The notes: a model not told the origin generated them from the letters alone. Positions 32,497-41,995 are shown, numbered from the stretch's first letter. The stretch is DNA of 64,000 nt from UBA1724 sp051884615 (GCA_051884615.1 JBJEVT010000031.1:1-64000), one strand, 5' to 3'. A program made the numbers and translations.

Positions 32497-33189
32497 ATGG
32501 GAAAAGTTTTCTTCGTCAGTGGAATCGACACTGGCGTGGGCAAGACCATCGCCACGGGGATGATGGGTCGTTATCTCCGTCAGCATGGGATTGGGGCTAT
32601 CACCGTCAAATTGGTGCAAACGGGCTGTCACGGTTTTTCGGAGGATTTGGAGCTTCACCGGAAGCTCATGGGGCTTTCGCCCCTTCCGGAAGACCAGTCG
32701 GGGTTGACCTTTCCCCAGACCTTTGACTTTCCCGCCTCTCCCCATTTGGCGGCCGCCCGGGAGGGACGCCAGGTGGATTGTGAGGCCATGGCCCAGGCGG
32801 TGAAGACCGTTTCCCGGGGCTATCCTGTCACCCTGGTGGAGGGGGCGGGCGGGTTGGCGGTGCCCCTGACGGAAGATCTTCTCACGGTGGATTTTGCCGC
32901 CGCCCAGGGTTGGCCGGTGGTGCTGGTGTGTTCGGGAAAGCTGGGCAGCTTGAACCACGCCCTCCTTTCCCTGGAAGCCCTTCGCCATCGCGGCATGACC
33001 CTGGCCGGCCTGGTCTACAACTATTGTCCCGAGGCGGATCCCTGCATTGACCAGGACACCCCCAGAATGCTCCAGAAGGTGCTGCAGCGGGAGTGGCACG
33101 GAGCGCCCCTGGTGCGCCTGGGAAAGGTGGATCCCTCCGCCCCGGAAAAGACCCCCATGCCCGATTTCCGACCCCTCTTCTCTTTGTAG
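32497..33189 (+). CDS. bioD: Dethiobiotin synthetase
   Basis: A 230-residue ATP-dependent carboxylase closing the ureido ring of dethiobiotin. It has P-loop GIDTGVGKT (9-17), KLVQTG with the substrate Lys, a LTFPQTFDFPASPHLAA segment and VEGAGGLAVPL (~125). Length is normal. It lies 39 bp after bioB and 9 bp before bioA. Confidence 0.95.
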   Translation: MGKVFFVSGIDTGVGKTIATGMMGRYLRQHGIGAITVKLVQTGCHGFSEDLELHRKLMGLSPLPEDQSGLTFPQTFDFPASPHLAAAREGRQVDCEAMAQAVKTVSRGYPVTLVEGAGGLAVPLTEDLLTVDFAAAQGWPVVLVCSGKLGSLNHALLSLEALRHRGMTLAGLVYNYCPEADPCIDQDTPRMLQKVLQREWHGAPLVRLGKVDPSAPEKTPMPDFRPLFSL

Positions 33190-33198
33190 ACTTCCGCC

Positions 33199-34446
33199 AT
33201 GGACGCCTCCCTGGACCGCCAACATCTCTGGCATCCCTACACTTCCCTCTCCCATCCCAGACCCGTGGATCCCGTGGCCACCACCCGGGAAAACCGCATC
33301 TTCCTGGAGGATGGCACTCCCTTGATTGACGGCATCTCCTCCTGGTGGTGCGCCGCCCACGGATATTGCCGTCCGGAGATTGTGCAAGCCATCCAGGCCC
33401 AGGCGGCCCGGATGCCCCATGTGATGTTCGGCGGGCTGACCCACGAGCCTGCCATGGAGCTGGCGCGACGCCTTCTGACGCTCCTTCCCCCGGGGCTGGA
33501 CCGGATCTTCTATGCGGATTCCGGCTCCATCGCCGTGGAGGTGGCGTTGAAGATGGCGTTCCAGTATCAGCATGCCCTGGGGCGCACGGGGCGCACCCGG
33601 GTGGCGGCGCTGCGGGGCGGCTATCACGGGGACACCATCGGCGCCATGTCCGTCAGCGATCCGGAGGAGATGCACAGCATTTTCCGGGGGATTCTTCCCC
33701 AGCAGTATTTTGTGCCCAGTCCCCAGTGTCCCTTCCACGAGCCTTGGCGGGAGGAGTCCTTCCAGCCCATGGAGCAGTTGCTGGAGGAACACCAGGGGGA
33801 GATCGCGGCGGTGATTCTGGAGCCCATCTTCCAGGGGGCCAACGCCATGTGGTTCTACCACCCAGAATATCTCCGGCGCCTGCGGCGCCTCTGCGACCAC
33901 TATGACATCGTCCTGATCTTCGACGAGATCGCCACCGGCTTCGGTCGCACGGGCGAGCGCTTCGCCTGCCATCATGCGGGGGTGGTGCCGGATGTGATGT
34001 GCATCGGCAAGGCCCTGACCGCCGGCGCCATCACCATGGCCTGCGCCATCACCTGCCAGCGCATCGCCGACCCCATCCCCGTGCTTCTCCACGGCCCCAC
34101 CTACATGGGAAATCCCATGGCCTGCGCCGTGGCCTGCGCCTCCCTGGACCTCTTCCAGAGCTACGACTGGAAGGCCAATGTGAAGCGCATCGAGGCCAAA
34201 CTCCAGGAACTGCTGCCCCAATACCGGAGTCTTCCCAACGTGCAGGATGTCCGGGTGCTGGGCGCCGTGGGCGTCCTGGATGTGAAGAAGATTCCCGACG
34301 AGGAAGCCGTCCGGAAGCTGGTGTTGGAGACCGGGGTCTGGCTTCGTCCGGAGAGCCATTTCATCTATACCATGCCTCCCTTCATCACGCCGGACGAGGA
34401 TGTGGCGCGCATTGCGGAGGCCATGGGGCGGATGGCGGAGCTCTAG
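33199..34446 (+). CDS. bioA: Adenosylmethionine-8-amino-7-oxononanoate aminotransferase
   Basis: A 415-residue PLP-dependent class III aminotransferase converting KAPA to DAPA. It opens with HLWHPYTSLSHPRP, then GISSWWCAAHGY, ADSGSIAVEVALKMA, LIFDEIATGFGRTG, the PLP lysine in CIGKALTAGAI (~270) and HGPTYMGNP. bioF, bioC and bioH-like genes are not in the window. Confidence 0.96.
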   Translation: MDASLDRQHLWHPYTSLSHPRPVDPVATTRENRIFLEDGTPLIDGISSWWCAAHGYCRPEIVQAIQAQAARMPHVMFGGLTHEPAMELARRLLTLLPPGLDRIFYADSGSIAVEVALKMAFQYQHALGRTGRTRVAALRGGYHGDTIGAMSVSDPEEMHSIFRGILPQQYFVPSPQCPFHEPWREESFQPMEQLLEEHQGEIAAVILEPIFQGANAMWFYHPEYLRRLRRLCDHYDIVLIFDEIATGFGRTGERFACHHAGVVPDVMCIGKALTAGAITMACAITCQRIADPIPVLLHGPTYMGNPMACAVACASLDLFQSYDWKANVKRIEAKLQELLPQYRSLPNVQDVRVLGAVGVLDVKKIPDEEAVRKLVLETGVWLRPESHFIYTMPPFITPDEDVARIAEAMGRMAEL

Positions 34447-34548
34447 CCGGCCGTTCCCGAATGTGGGAGTGGAGTAAGCTTCAGAATTTCGTTTCCGTCG
34501 TTCCCGGGCGTTCCGGGGGAAATCCAAGGCAAGAGAGGAGGAGAGCAC

Positions 34549-34773
34549 ATGGCGCAGCAGGCATGGGAGAAGAGCGAGGAGCAATCGGCCCAGGAGAGTG
34601 CGGAATGGCGGAAGAAGGAGCTTCTCCAGGCTTTGGAGGAGGAGAATCAGGAGAGTGTCCTGGGGCGTCTTTGCCGCAGCAAGACCTTCTGGTATCTGGT
34701 CTTCGGCGGAATTTTCGTGGTGGTGATGGGTTTGTTGTTGCGGTGGGTGGCCCGGGATTTGGGATACCTTTGA
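34549..34773 (+). CDS. Small tail-anchored membrane protein
   Basis: A 74-residue product with a charged Glu/Gln-rich N-terminal half and a single hydrophobic helix near residues 46-65 (FWYLVFGGIFVVVMGLLLRW). GAGGAGGAGAG directly upstream is a strong SD. No family is recognised. It stands 34 bp before the serine hydrolase gene and may share its transcript. Confidence 0.55.
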   Translation: MAQQAWEKSEEQSAQESAEWRKKELLQALEEENQESVLGRLCRSKTFWYLVFGGIFVVVMGLLLRWVARDLGYL

Positions 34774-34807
34774 GGCGGTCCCCCGCAGAATGCTGGGAGA
34801 AGGCAGA

Positions 34808-35899
34808 ATGAACGAGATTTTCCAGGAGAGATTGGAGGAGATTTTGCGCCGTCACACGGCTCCGGATGGGGACGAGCTGGGGGTGCAGTGTTGTGTGGGG
34901 CAGGGGGGCGTGCTCCAGGCGGAGGCCTATGGGGGAAGCCGGAATCGGGAGGCCACCCTTCCCGTGGAGGAGGAGACCCTATTTCCCGTCTTCTCCACAG
35001 GGAAGACCCTCTTCAGCACCCTGGGGATCCACATGGTGGAGAAGCTGGGCCTCTCTTTGGAGATGGCGGTGGGCGAGGTGTGGCCGGCCTTCCGCCAGGG
35101 GAAAAAGGGGAAGATCACCCTGCGGCATTTGCTGACCCATACCAGCGGAATGCATATCATGCCTCCCGTCTCCTCGCCGGAGGAACTGACGGACTGGGAG
35201 GCCATGTGCGAAAGAATCGCCGCCCGGGAACCTGTCTGGGAGCCGGGCACCCAGACCCAATATCAGGCCCTCTCCTACGCCTGGCTTCTGGGGGGCACCC
35301 TGGAACGCCTCACCCATCGCTCCCTCCCGGAACTGATGCGCGCGGAAATCCTGGAACCCGCTGGCGTGGAAAATGATGTCTTCTTCGGCTTGCCGGAAAG
35401 CCAGGAGGGACGTCTAGGAGAGGTGGAGCCTGCCCCCGACTTGAAAGCCTGCCTCCCCCAAAAGCAAACCTTCCTGGACCCCCTCTATCACGCCATGGAG
35501 GAACCCTCCGTGCGACGGGCCTGTCTTCCCTCCTTCAACTGTCTGGCCAATGCCAGGGGATTGCTGGCCTTCGGAAACGCCCTCCTCCAGGGCCAATTCT
35601 TCTCTCCCGAATGGCTGCGCCAGGCAACCACACTCCAACGCCCGCCCCAGGAACCCATCCCCTCCGAAAACCCGGACGTCTATTGGTCCATCTTCGGATT
35701 GGGGTATATCCTGCTGGCTCCTCCCCCCTGGAGAGGACGGCTCTTCGGCCATCATGGCTTCGGCGGCAGCGAACTCTCCCTGGACCAGAAGACGGGAACC
35801 GCCTTCGCCATCGTGAAAAACCGCCTCTCCTGCAAGGTAAACCAGCCGATGAAGATGGAGATTCACCGGCTGGCGGCGGAACTCCTGGGAAGCCTGTAG
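34808..35899 (+). CDS. Beta-lactamase-fold serine hydrolase
   Basis: A 363-residue protein of the beta-lactamase/penicillin-binding-protein class C superfamily. The SxxK motif is in FPVFSTGKTLFS (Ser ~62), the second motif region reads YQALSYAWLLGG (Tyr of YxN, with Ala in place of Asn), LRHLLTHTSGM is typical, and the third motif is HHGFGG. There is no signal peptide, so it is probably a cytoplasmic esterase or peptidase. GGAGAAGG lies 5 nt before the ATG at 34808, better than the frame start at 34790. Confidence 0.8.
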   Translation: MNEIFQERLEEILRRHTAPDGDELGVQCCVGQGGVLQAEAYGGSRNREATLPVEEETLFPVFSTGKTLFSTLGIHMVEKLGLSLEMAVGEVWPAFRQGKKGKITLRHLLTHTSGMHIMPPVSSPEELTDWEAMCERIAAREPVWEPGTQTQYQALSYAWLLGGTLERLTHRSLPELMRAEILEPAGVENDVFFGLPESQEGRLGEVEPAPDLKACLPQKQTFLDPLYHAMEEPSVRRACLPSFNCLANARGLLAFGNALLQGQFFSPEWLRQATTLQRPPQEPIPSENPDVYWSIFGLGYILLAPPPWRGRLFGHHGFGGSELSLDQKTGTAFAIVKNRLSCKVNQPMKMEIHRLAAELLGSL

Positions 35900-35903
35900 A
35901 ACC

Positions 35904-36830
35904 CTAGTGGTGGCGACGCTTCAGGAGATACGCTCCCCCCAGAAAAAAGAAGGCAAGGACGCCCAGCCCCAGGGGAAGATGGCGACGGAAGGAGAAGGGA
36001 CGTCGCGACTTTCGGGCTACTGCTTTGTTACGGGGAGTTTGTTGTCTTTCCCAAGCAAACCACGATAGAAACTGCTCCATGTTTTCCAGGGTTCCTTCCG
36101 TTTTTGCCGGCGAGCGGAAGATGTCCGGATATTGCGTCCAATCCGGGGAGAGAACCATGTTTTCCAGGTAGATCTTCTCCATGATTTTCCCATCGTGTCG
36201 GTATTGCCGCAGAAGGAGAATCCATCCTGTCTCTTCGTCCACCAGAATCTCATGGGCGAAGGGGGCGCTGGCTAGAATCTCCTTGTCGTTGCGGAGCAAC
36301 CCCGTCAGGGCGGGAAGGTGCCCGGGGTTCTTTTCTGCCTCCTGGGGAATCCGCAGGAGATATTTCCGACAGCGGCGTCCCTGAAAGGAAGCAGAAGAGA
36401 TTTTATACTCGGAGTACTTCAAGGTCATGGAGTAGAGGGGATTGTGGAGAGCCTCCAGGACATAGAGGGGGGAGAAGAATCCGCCTCGGAACGCCCGTCT
36501 CCCGCCGATGATGGCAAAGGTGCCCTCCTCGTTTTGGAGAAGGGAATAGGCCAGGCTGTCATCCTTTCGCAGAAAGTCCGCCCGGATTCGGGGCGGCTTT
36601 CCGGCTTCCGGAGAGGGCTGACGATAGAACACCACCTTCTTCACAGAGCGTATGGAGAGATCCTCGTTAGAAAGGATGGAGATGTATTCTGCCTGGGTGC
36701 TGCGGGCAAAGGCTTCGGAGAGTTCTGCCATTCCCCGTTCCGCCTCCGGGGTCATCTTCAAGGGTTCGGCGGCGGTCAGGAAAAAGGAGAAGGCGCAGAA
36801 CAACAGAAGAAGAGTGTGTTTTTGCTTCAT
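35904..36830 (-). CDS. Secreted LolA/RseB-like protein with C-terminal anchor
   Basis: A 308-residue protein with a signal peptide (LLLLFCAFSFFLTAA). The beta-rich middle contains AIIGGRRAFRGGFFSP and HEILVDEETGWILLLRQYRHDG, reminiscent of the half-barrel lipid-sensing fold of LolA/RseB. A C-terminal membrane helix (~285-302) precedes a basic end. GGGAGGG 6 nt before the ATG fixes the start. It overlaps the upstream lipoprotein gene by ATGA. Fold assignment is tentative. Confidence 0.6.
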   Translation of the reverse strand: MKQKHTLLLLFCAFSFFLTAAEPLKMTPEAERGMAELSEAFARSTQAEYISILSNEDLSIRSVKKVVFYRQPSPEAGKPPRIRADFLRKDDSLAYSLLQNEEGTFAIIGGRRAFRGGFFSPLYVLEALHNPLYSMTLKYSEYKISSASFQGRRCRKYLLRIPQEAEKNPGHLPALTGLLRNDKEILASAPFAHEILVDEETGWILLLRQYRHDGKIMEKIYLENMVLSPDWTQYPDIFRSPAKTEGTLENMEQFLSWFAWERQQTPRNKAVARKSRRPFSFRRHLPLGLGVLAFFFLGGAYLLKRRHH

Positions 36831-37291
36831 GGGAATCCCTCCCCGTGGCCTTTCAAGGCCACCAGCCATCCCCGTCCCGAGCAAATCACCCGATCTTCCC
36901 GCCCATTCCAAGAGAGGGGGGCGGGCTCGTAGACCCTGCCGTTGGAGAAGACGCGCATCTCCAAAAGGAGATTGCCAGGGAGGGAGGGATCCGCTTCCCG
37001 CCGAAACAGGGCAACACTAACTCTCCCTGAACGTGCATGGAGTTCCTCTTCGTGGAGCACCCGCCGGGGATCGCTTAAGACAAGGCGGGAAAGGGGAACC
37101 ACGGATAGGGTTCCGTAATATCCATTAGGTTTTTCTCGCATGAGGACCACAGAAGGTTCCTGCACATTCTCCCAGGCGGAGATGGGCTGGGGCTTGGAGA
37201 ACTTCTTGCGGCCGCATCCCCATGTCCCCAATGCCAGAAGGAGGAAAACCATGGCCATGCTCCCTGCCCGCAGAATCGCACTCTTGCTCAT
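36827..37291 (-). CDS. Predicted lipoprotein
   Basis: A 154-residue protein whose N-terminus has a basic start, a hydrophobic core and a lipobox (LALGTWGC, Cys 26). It is therefore probably lipid-anchored in the envelope. The mature part is beta-rich and not recognised. It is translationally coupled to the LolA/RseB-like gene, so the two may work on the same envelope process. Confidence 0.65.
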   Translation of the reverse strand: MSKSAILRAGSMAMVFLLLALGTWGCGRKKFSKPQPISAWENVQEPSVVLMREKPNGYYGTLSVVPLSRLVLSDPRRVLHEEELHARSGRVSVALFRREADPSLPGNLLLEMRVFSNGRVYEPAPLSWNGREDRVICSGRGWLVALKGHGEGFP

Positions 37292-37303
37292 GGAAAATCC
37301 TCC

Positions 37304-37819
37304 CTATCTTTTGTCTTCATCGATAATAGGTTCTGGATCAGGGTCTGGGCCTGGGTCTGGTTCTGGCTCAGGATCTGGTTCTGGGAGAACATGGACACAG
37401 AGTTGTTCTTCAAAATCAGTGCCGACAGATACTCCAAGGACAGTGTCTGTAGTGCCATCTTCGAAAAAGACAAGAATATTTTCGCTTTTGAAATAAGATT
37501 GCGCCCATTTCCAACCAGGCTGACCACTGTTTAGGGTGCCATGAAGCCCACCGGTAAGGCCGGCAAGCGTAACGATCCTCGATGCAGATAAATAATGCTC
37601 GCCAGTGGACGAGTTTTCCCTAAGGTAGGAGGCATATTCCTCTCGGTACAACTCGGCATCGGGAAGGCCATAGACGTTCATGGTTTGCGTTGTGGTATAT
37701 CCCTCTTGGCCGCAGAGAACAAAAAGTTCTGGCGCACGAACACAGAACACAGCCGCCTGAATATTCCACAGGGAAAGGGACATCAGTAGAAGAAGGAAAA
37801 AACAAAATCGTTGCATCAT
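37304..37819 (-). CDS. Secreted protein with Pro-Asp/Glu tail
   Basis: A 171-residue product with a signal peptide (RFCFFLLLLMSLSLWNIQA). The last ~30 residues are an alternating proline-acid tail (PEPDPEPEPDPGPDPDP), which could span periplasm or cell wall. AAGGAG lies about 8 nt before the ATG at 37819. The tail is encoded by a near-perfect 6-bp repeat array (about 37330-37385), prone to length change. Function unknown. Confidence 0.6.
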   Translation of the reverse strand: MMQRFCFFLLLLMSLSLWNIQAAVFCVRAPELFVLCGQEGYTTTQTMNVYGLPDAELYREEYASYLRENSSTGEHYLSASRIVTLAGLTGGLHGTLNSGQPGWKWAQSYFKSENILVFFEDGTTDTVLGVSVGTDFEEQLCVHVLPEPDPEPEPDPGPDPDPEPIIDEDKR

Positions 37820-38052
37820 CTCGTTACTCCTTACGTTCTTCGGTTGCTTGTGTGGGGTAATCACTGACCCCTGTTTACTCGGCCGGCTGACAGAATGTGT
37901 AAGAATTAGACACCCTTATTCCTTGTGCGAAAGTCATGTCAAAAAGAAAAGGTAAAACTCAAACACCATCTAGTCATCATTTCTAATTATCGGTACTTTT
38001 CTGGGGGATCTCAAGGGGGGGGCGGGGAGATTTTTTGCGAAATTTCTTGGGG

Positions 38053-38946
38053 TCAAGGATCTTGGGAAGTTCCCAGGAGGACGATGGCGGCCAGGACGGC
38101 GAGGATTCCCAGGAGGCGTCCCGGGGTGGCCTGTTCTCCGTAGCAGAGGAATCCCAGGATGGTGCAGATGGCGGGTTCCACGGCCACCAGGATGGCGGCT
38201 TTTCCCGGGGTGGTGCGCGCCATGCCCCAGCTGTAGAGGAGGTAGGGCAGGGCGGTGCCGAGGATGCCTGCGCAGGCGACCCAGAAGAGGCTTTGGGGGT
38301 GTTGGAGGCAAAGACGGGAGGTTTGGACTGGGGAGAGGGTGAAGAGTCCGGCCAGGGTGGAGAAGAGGAAGGTGTAGAAGAGGAGGGTGGGGAGGGTGTA
38401 TTTTTTCAGGGCCAGGGTGGCGAAGATGCTATAGAGGGCGTAGAGGAAGCCGGAGGCCAGGCCGGCGACCAGGACATCCCAGGGGAGGGCGAGCTGGGAG
38501 AAGCCCGCTCCGGAGACCAGCAGGCATCCCAGGAGAATCAGCCCCAGGGAGGCCAGCTTCCGGGAGGTCCATCTCTCCCGGAAGAGGAGACGGCTCATGA
38601 GGAGGACGAAGGCGGGGGAGGTGTAGAGGAGGACGCCGCCCACGGCGGCGAATCCCCGGGAAATGGTGTGGAAATAACACCAGCTGAAGCAGCAGACGCT
38701 AATCCCTCCGGAGCCCACAAAAAGCCAAAGATCCCTGGGGGAGATCCGGAATTTCTCCGGGCAACGCACCAGGAGAAACAAACCGGTCAGCACCAGGGCG
38801 AGAAGACTCCGCAGAAACACCACCTGCCCCATGGTGAAACCCAGACGGGAGAGGGGACGGATGTAGAGACTGATGGTCCCCCACAGAATCCCCGCCGAAA
38901 TGACGGAGCACAGGGCAAGGGCGGGGGAACGGGAGGGTGCGGACAT
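38053..38946 (-). CDS. EamA/DMT-family transporter
   Basis: A 297-residue inner-membrane protein with about ten helices arranged as two EamA repeats. It opens with GILWGTISLYIRPL, has FLRSLLALVL in helix 2, and the second half contains ILGTALPYLLYSWGMARTTPGKAAILVAVEP, typical of drug/metabolite exporters. The substrate is unknown. Transcribed alone; no partner gene is adjacent. Confidence 0.88.
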   Translation of the reverse strand: MSAPSRSPALALCSVISAGILWGTISLYIRPLSRLGFTMGQVVFLRSLLALVLTGLFLLVRCPEKFRISPRDLWLFVGSGGISVCCFSWCYFHTISRGFAAVGGVLLYTSPAFVLLMSRLLFRERWTSRKLASLGLILLGCLLVSGAGFSQLALPWDVLVAGLASGFLYALYSIFATLALKKYTLPTLLFYTFLFSTLAGLFTLSPVQTSRLCLQHPQSLFWVACAGILGTALPYLLYSWGMARTTPGKAAILVAVEPAICTILGFLCYGEQATPGRLLGILAVLAAIVLLGTSQDP

Positions 38947-39028
38947 GACAAGGGAGGCAGAACAGGGAAGGGAAAGGCGGGGAAACGGGGATGCCCGTTG
39001 CCATATCCCGGGCGGGCGGGGAGCCGGG

Positions 39029-39877
39029 CTAGAACCGGGGCAGCTGGACCTCGGGGAGGAGTCCGGGGACGCGCCGTTGCATTTCCCGGATCAGCCAGAG
39101 GGCGTCCTCGGTGCTGGCGGGTTGCGCGTCGGGGTTCAGAATCCAGTTGGCGTGTTTTTCGCTGACCACCAGGGGGCCGCGGCGCAGTCCTTTGCATCCG
39201 GCCTCTTCCAGGAGCCGTCCGGCGAACTCCCCCGGGGGATTCCGGAAGATGCTGCCTGCGGAGGGGCCTTGGGGATTGGCGGTTTGGCGGCGCAGATGTT
39301 CCTGTCGAATGGCCTCCATTTCCCTGCGGGGATCGCCGGGGGCAAGGCGCAGGGTGGCATGGAGGACGATGCCGTCGGGGGGGACGGGGGATTGTCGATA
39401 GGCGAAGCCTCCTGGTCCGTCATCTCTGGTCCAGCGGAGAGGGGTTCCGGTGGGCAGATGGATGCCGGACCATTCCTCCAGGAAATCGGCGATGGCGGTT
39501 CCGCGGGCGCCGGCGTTCATGCGGATGGCGCCTCCCAGGGTTCCGGGGATGCCGGAGAGGGGAGCCAGTCCAATCCAGCCCTGTCTGGCGCAGAGGGAGG
39601 CCAGCAGGGGCAGGGGCAGGGAGGCGGGGACGGTCAGGAGTCCGTTCTTCTCCGGGAGGGGGAGGGGGGCGGGGGGGGGAGCCAGGCGCAGGAGATTTGC
39701 CCCGTCCTGGTCGGAGCCCAGGAGATTGGTGCCGGCGCCCAGGGGAAGGAAGGAAGGAGCGGAAGGGAGCTCCCGGAGATCCTCCTCCGTCTCCAGGGTC
39801 CAAAGACGGACTTTGCCCAGGCCCACATGGAGGGAGGTGAGCTCATGCCATTGACATTCCCGGCAGCTCAGCGCCAT
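39029..39877 (-). CDS. murB: UDP-N-acetylenolpyruvoylglucosamine reductase
   Basis: About 282 residues. FAD-binding LPLGAGTNLLGSD (~44), PLSGIPGTLGGAIRMNAG (~107-124), the catalytic Ser in PSAGSIFRNP, and a C-terminal EKHANWILN agree with MurB, which reduces enolpyruvyl-UDP-GlcNAc to UDP-MurNAc in peptidoglycan synthesis. GGGAG with a 5-nt spacer supports the ATG at 39877; an upstream ATG at 39901 has only a weak SD. It overlaps the end of the pseudopilin-like gene by 10 bp. Confidence 0.9.
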   Translation of the reverse strand: MALSCRECQWHELTSLHVGLGKVRLWTLETEEDLRELPSAPSFLPLGAGTNLLGSDQDGANLLRLAPPPAPLPLPEKNGLLTVPASLPLPLLASLCARQGWIGLAPLSGIPGTLGGAIRMNAGARGTAIADFLEEWSGIHLPTGTPLRWTRDDGPGGFAYRQSPVPPDGIVLHATLRLAPGDPRREMEAIRQEHLRRQTANPQGPSAGSIFRNPPGEFAGRLLEEAGCKGLRRGPLVVSEKHANWILNPDAQPASTEDALWLIREMQRRVPGLLPEVQLPRF

Positions 39878-40884
39878 TTCCGCTCCCAGATGGAGAGACA
39901 TTCCCGCTTGTTGTCGGCGAAGAAGGTGCGGGAGGACATTTTGGCTTCCCGCACCACCCGGTAGCCCCCCATGACCTCCCGCTGGCCGTCATAGGAATTG
40001 GCCTCCACCACAGCCACCCCCGCCTCCAGGAAGCTGAAATGGTTCTTCAGCGCGACCAGGAGCTCCATGTCCAGGCTGTCCTCCAGGGGAATCCCCTCCT
40101 CCCGCCAGAGGCGCAGGGCATCCATCACCGCCTGGACATCCGCGGAATCCTCGTCCTGGTCCAGCTGGCTGGCGATTTCCCAGGAGGTGGCGGAGAAGAT
40201 GGAGGTGCGGGTGGTGCTGGCGTAGCTATAGGCGATTTGCATGGGAGGGAGGGTGGCGATTTCCCCCTGGACCACGGTGTCCCATCCGGGGAGCCAGTAG
40301 AGTTCCGCTTTGAACTCCATGGGGCCGTTGCGGGGGAGGGTGTAGAAGCCGTCGGCGGCGTAGTCGTCCTCCTCGTATCCATTGAGGCTGCGGAGGTCGT
40401 TGTCGTCCACATAGTCGTTATAGGCGTCCACGAAGGCGTCCACCTCCAGGAGGAGGTCGGCGTCATCCACGGCGCTGAGTCCCTGGCGCAGTTGGGAGGC
40501 CATGTTTTTGAGGACCAGTCCGCTTTCCCCGGAGTTCAGGGTGACGCAGCAGTGTTCGTTGTCCATGAGATGGGGTCTTCCGTCCAGCATCCAGGGGGGG
40601 AAGTCCTCGGTGGTGCGGAAATCGTCATCCTCGGTCTGTCCCAGGGTTCGGTTGGCGAAGAGCCGTCGGTCGGTGAGATGGAGCCAGAAGGCGGTGTCCG
40701 CCGCGGATTCGGCCTGGTATCGGAGGAGTCCCTTGGTGGAGATGGCGTAAGCCTCCTTGGAGAGGATTTCGGAGACGGTCATCAAGTGGGCGATGAGGAC
40801 CATGCAGGTGGCGAGGACGCCCATGACCATCAGGAGGGCGGAGCCTTCCTGTCCCGGGGCGGGTGGCTGGCGTGGCGTGGTCAT
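39868..40884 (-). CDS. GspK-like minor pseudopilin
   Basis: A 338-residue protein with GSALLMVMGVLATCMVLIAHL (~14-34), a prepilin-type N-terminal helix. A large globular domain rich in Asp and Tyr follows, containing LNLNG-like LRSLNGYEED, as in type II secretion minor pseudopilin K. The prepilin peptidase site is not textbook, as there is no GFTLxE. ATGA overlap links it to the GspJ-like gene; the three pseudopilin-like genes form one operon leading into murB. Confidence 0.6.
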   Translation of the reverse strand: MTTPRQPPAPGQEGSALLMVMGVLATCMVLIAHLMTVSEILSKEAYAISTKGLLRYQAESAADTAFWLHLTDRRLFANRTLGQTEDDDFRTTEDFPPWMLDGRPHLMDNEHCCVTLNSGESGLVLKNMASQLRQGLSAVDDADLLLEVDAFVDAYNDYVDDNDLRSLNGYEEDDYAADGFYTLPRNGPMEFKAELYWLPGWDTVVQGEIATLPPMQIAYSYASTTRTSIFSATSWEIASQLDQDEDSADVQAVMDALRLWREEGIPLEDSLDMELLVALKNHFSFLEAGVAVVEANSYDGQREVMGGYRVVREAKMSSRTFFADNKRECLSIWERKWR

Positions 40885-41582
40885 CGCTTGTCCTCCTCCA
40901 GGGGGTTCCATTTGCCGAAGCGTTCCCGGTAGGAATTTCCCATGGTGCGTCGCATCCAGCTTTCCTGTCGTCCGTTGGTCCAGAAGACGGTCATGTGGAT
41001 GGCCAGGGGGAGGTCCATGCGCTGGGAGTCCTCCGTCTCCCACTCGTCCAGCCAGAGCCAGCGGTCCTCCCAGTCGTCGTCCTCGTCGTCGGACCAATCC
41101 AGGTAGGCGAAGGAGACATGGGAGACCCCTTCGGCCAGGAGGACCGTCTGGTCCCGTCCCCCCAGGTCGTCCCATTGATAGAAGGGTCTGTCGGAGTAGG
41201 TGAAATAGAGATTGTCATCCTGGACCCGGAATTCTCCGAAGCGGAGGGCGCCTTCCACGGGGTCGTGGAGGTCGTGGAGATAGGCGATGCGGAGGAAATT
41301 GGGTTGCGCCACCAGGAAGGGGAACTTTTCGTCCTCCCGGGTGGCCTGGTCGCTTTTCCAGGTGAAGGGGACGGCGTGGGAGAGGGCGGCGTCGACGACC
41401 CGGTCCAGCCCCAGCAATTCCTGGAAGCGGTTTTTTTCCTGGAGGATTTTCGCCCAGTTCTGGGAGACGCCCCGGGCGTAGCCGAAGAGGACGAGAGAGA
41501 GGCCCATGAGGATGGCCACGGCGATGGCCAGCTCCAGCAGCGTGAAGAACCGCCTCCGGCGGGTGACGGGGCGGCGGCTCAT
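40881..41582 (-). CDS. GspJ-like pseudopilin
   Basis: A 233-residue protein with a class III signal: a basic start followed by FFTLLELAIAVAILMGLSLVL, carrying the Glu at position 5 after the expected cleavage. A beta-rich globular domain follows, with an Asp-rich loop (DWSDDEDDDWED, ~150). It probably tips a type II pseudopilus with its neighbours. ATGA overlaps both neighbours. No gspD, gspE or gspF is in the window. Confidence 0.7.
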   Translation of the reverse strand: MSRRPVTRRRRFFTLLELAIAVAILMGLSLVLFGYARGVSQNWAKILQEKNRFQELLGLDRVVDAALSHAVPFTWKSDQATREDEKFPFLVAQPNFLRIAYLHDLHDPVEGALRFGEFRVQDDNLYFTYSDRPFYQWDDLGGRDQTVLLAEGVSHVSFAYLDWSDDEDDDWEDRWLWLDEWETEDSQRMDLPLAIHMTVFWTNGRQESWMRRTMGNSYRERFGKWNPLEEDKR

Positions 41583-41995
41583 CCCTGGCCTCCCGTGGGC
41601 TCGTAGCCCACATCCTCGTTCTTCACCAGCTTCCGGATCGACTGCTCCCCCACCAGATTCCCGTTCTCGTCGTAGAGACGCACCAGAAACTCCCCCAGCC
41701 GCCAGCCCTGGATGGATTCGTAGGCGGCGTCGGGCAGCCCCTCCTCCACGTTGAACAGCTCGCACTCGGCGCGCCATCCCTGGGGAAGGAGTTCCTGGGG
41801 GAAGTCCGCGGAGGGGCCGCAGGCCAGATAGAATTCCAGGGCGTTGGTGAGATAGTGCTCCCTGCCCCACCGCCGTTCCTCCCGCAGCACCTTGGCCTGG
41901 CTGGTGCCCACGATGGACATGGTCGCCACGGCGCTGAGCGCCAGCACCAGGGAGGCGATCATGACTTCCATGAGGGTGAAGGGACGCGGGCGCAT
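41579..41995 (-). CDS. GspI-like pseudopilin
   Basis: A 138-residue protein starting RPRPFTLMEVMIASLVLALSAV, a classic prepilin leader with Glu5 and a single hydrophobic helix, followed by a small globular domain. First gene of the pseudopilin set. No good SD is apparent upstream and the 104-bp gap to comF is G-rich. Could equally be a GspH-type minor pseudopilin. Confidence 0.7.
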   Translation of the reverse strand: MRPRPFTLMEVMIASLVLALSAVATMSIVGTSQAKVLREERRWGREHYLTNALEFYLACGPSADFPQELLPQGWRAECELFNVEEGLPDAAYESIQGWRLGEFLVRLYDENGNLVGEQSIRKLVKNEDVGYEPTGGQG

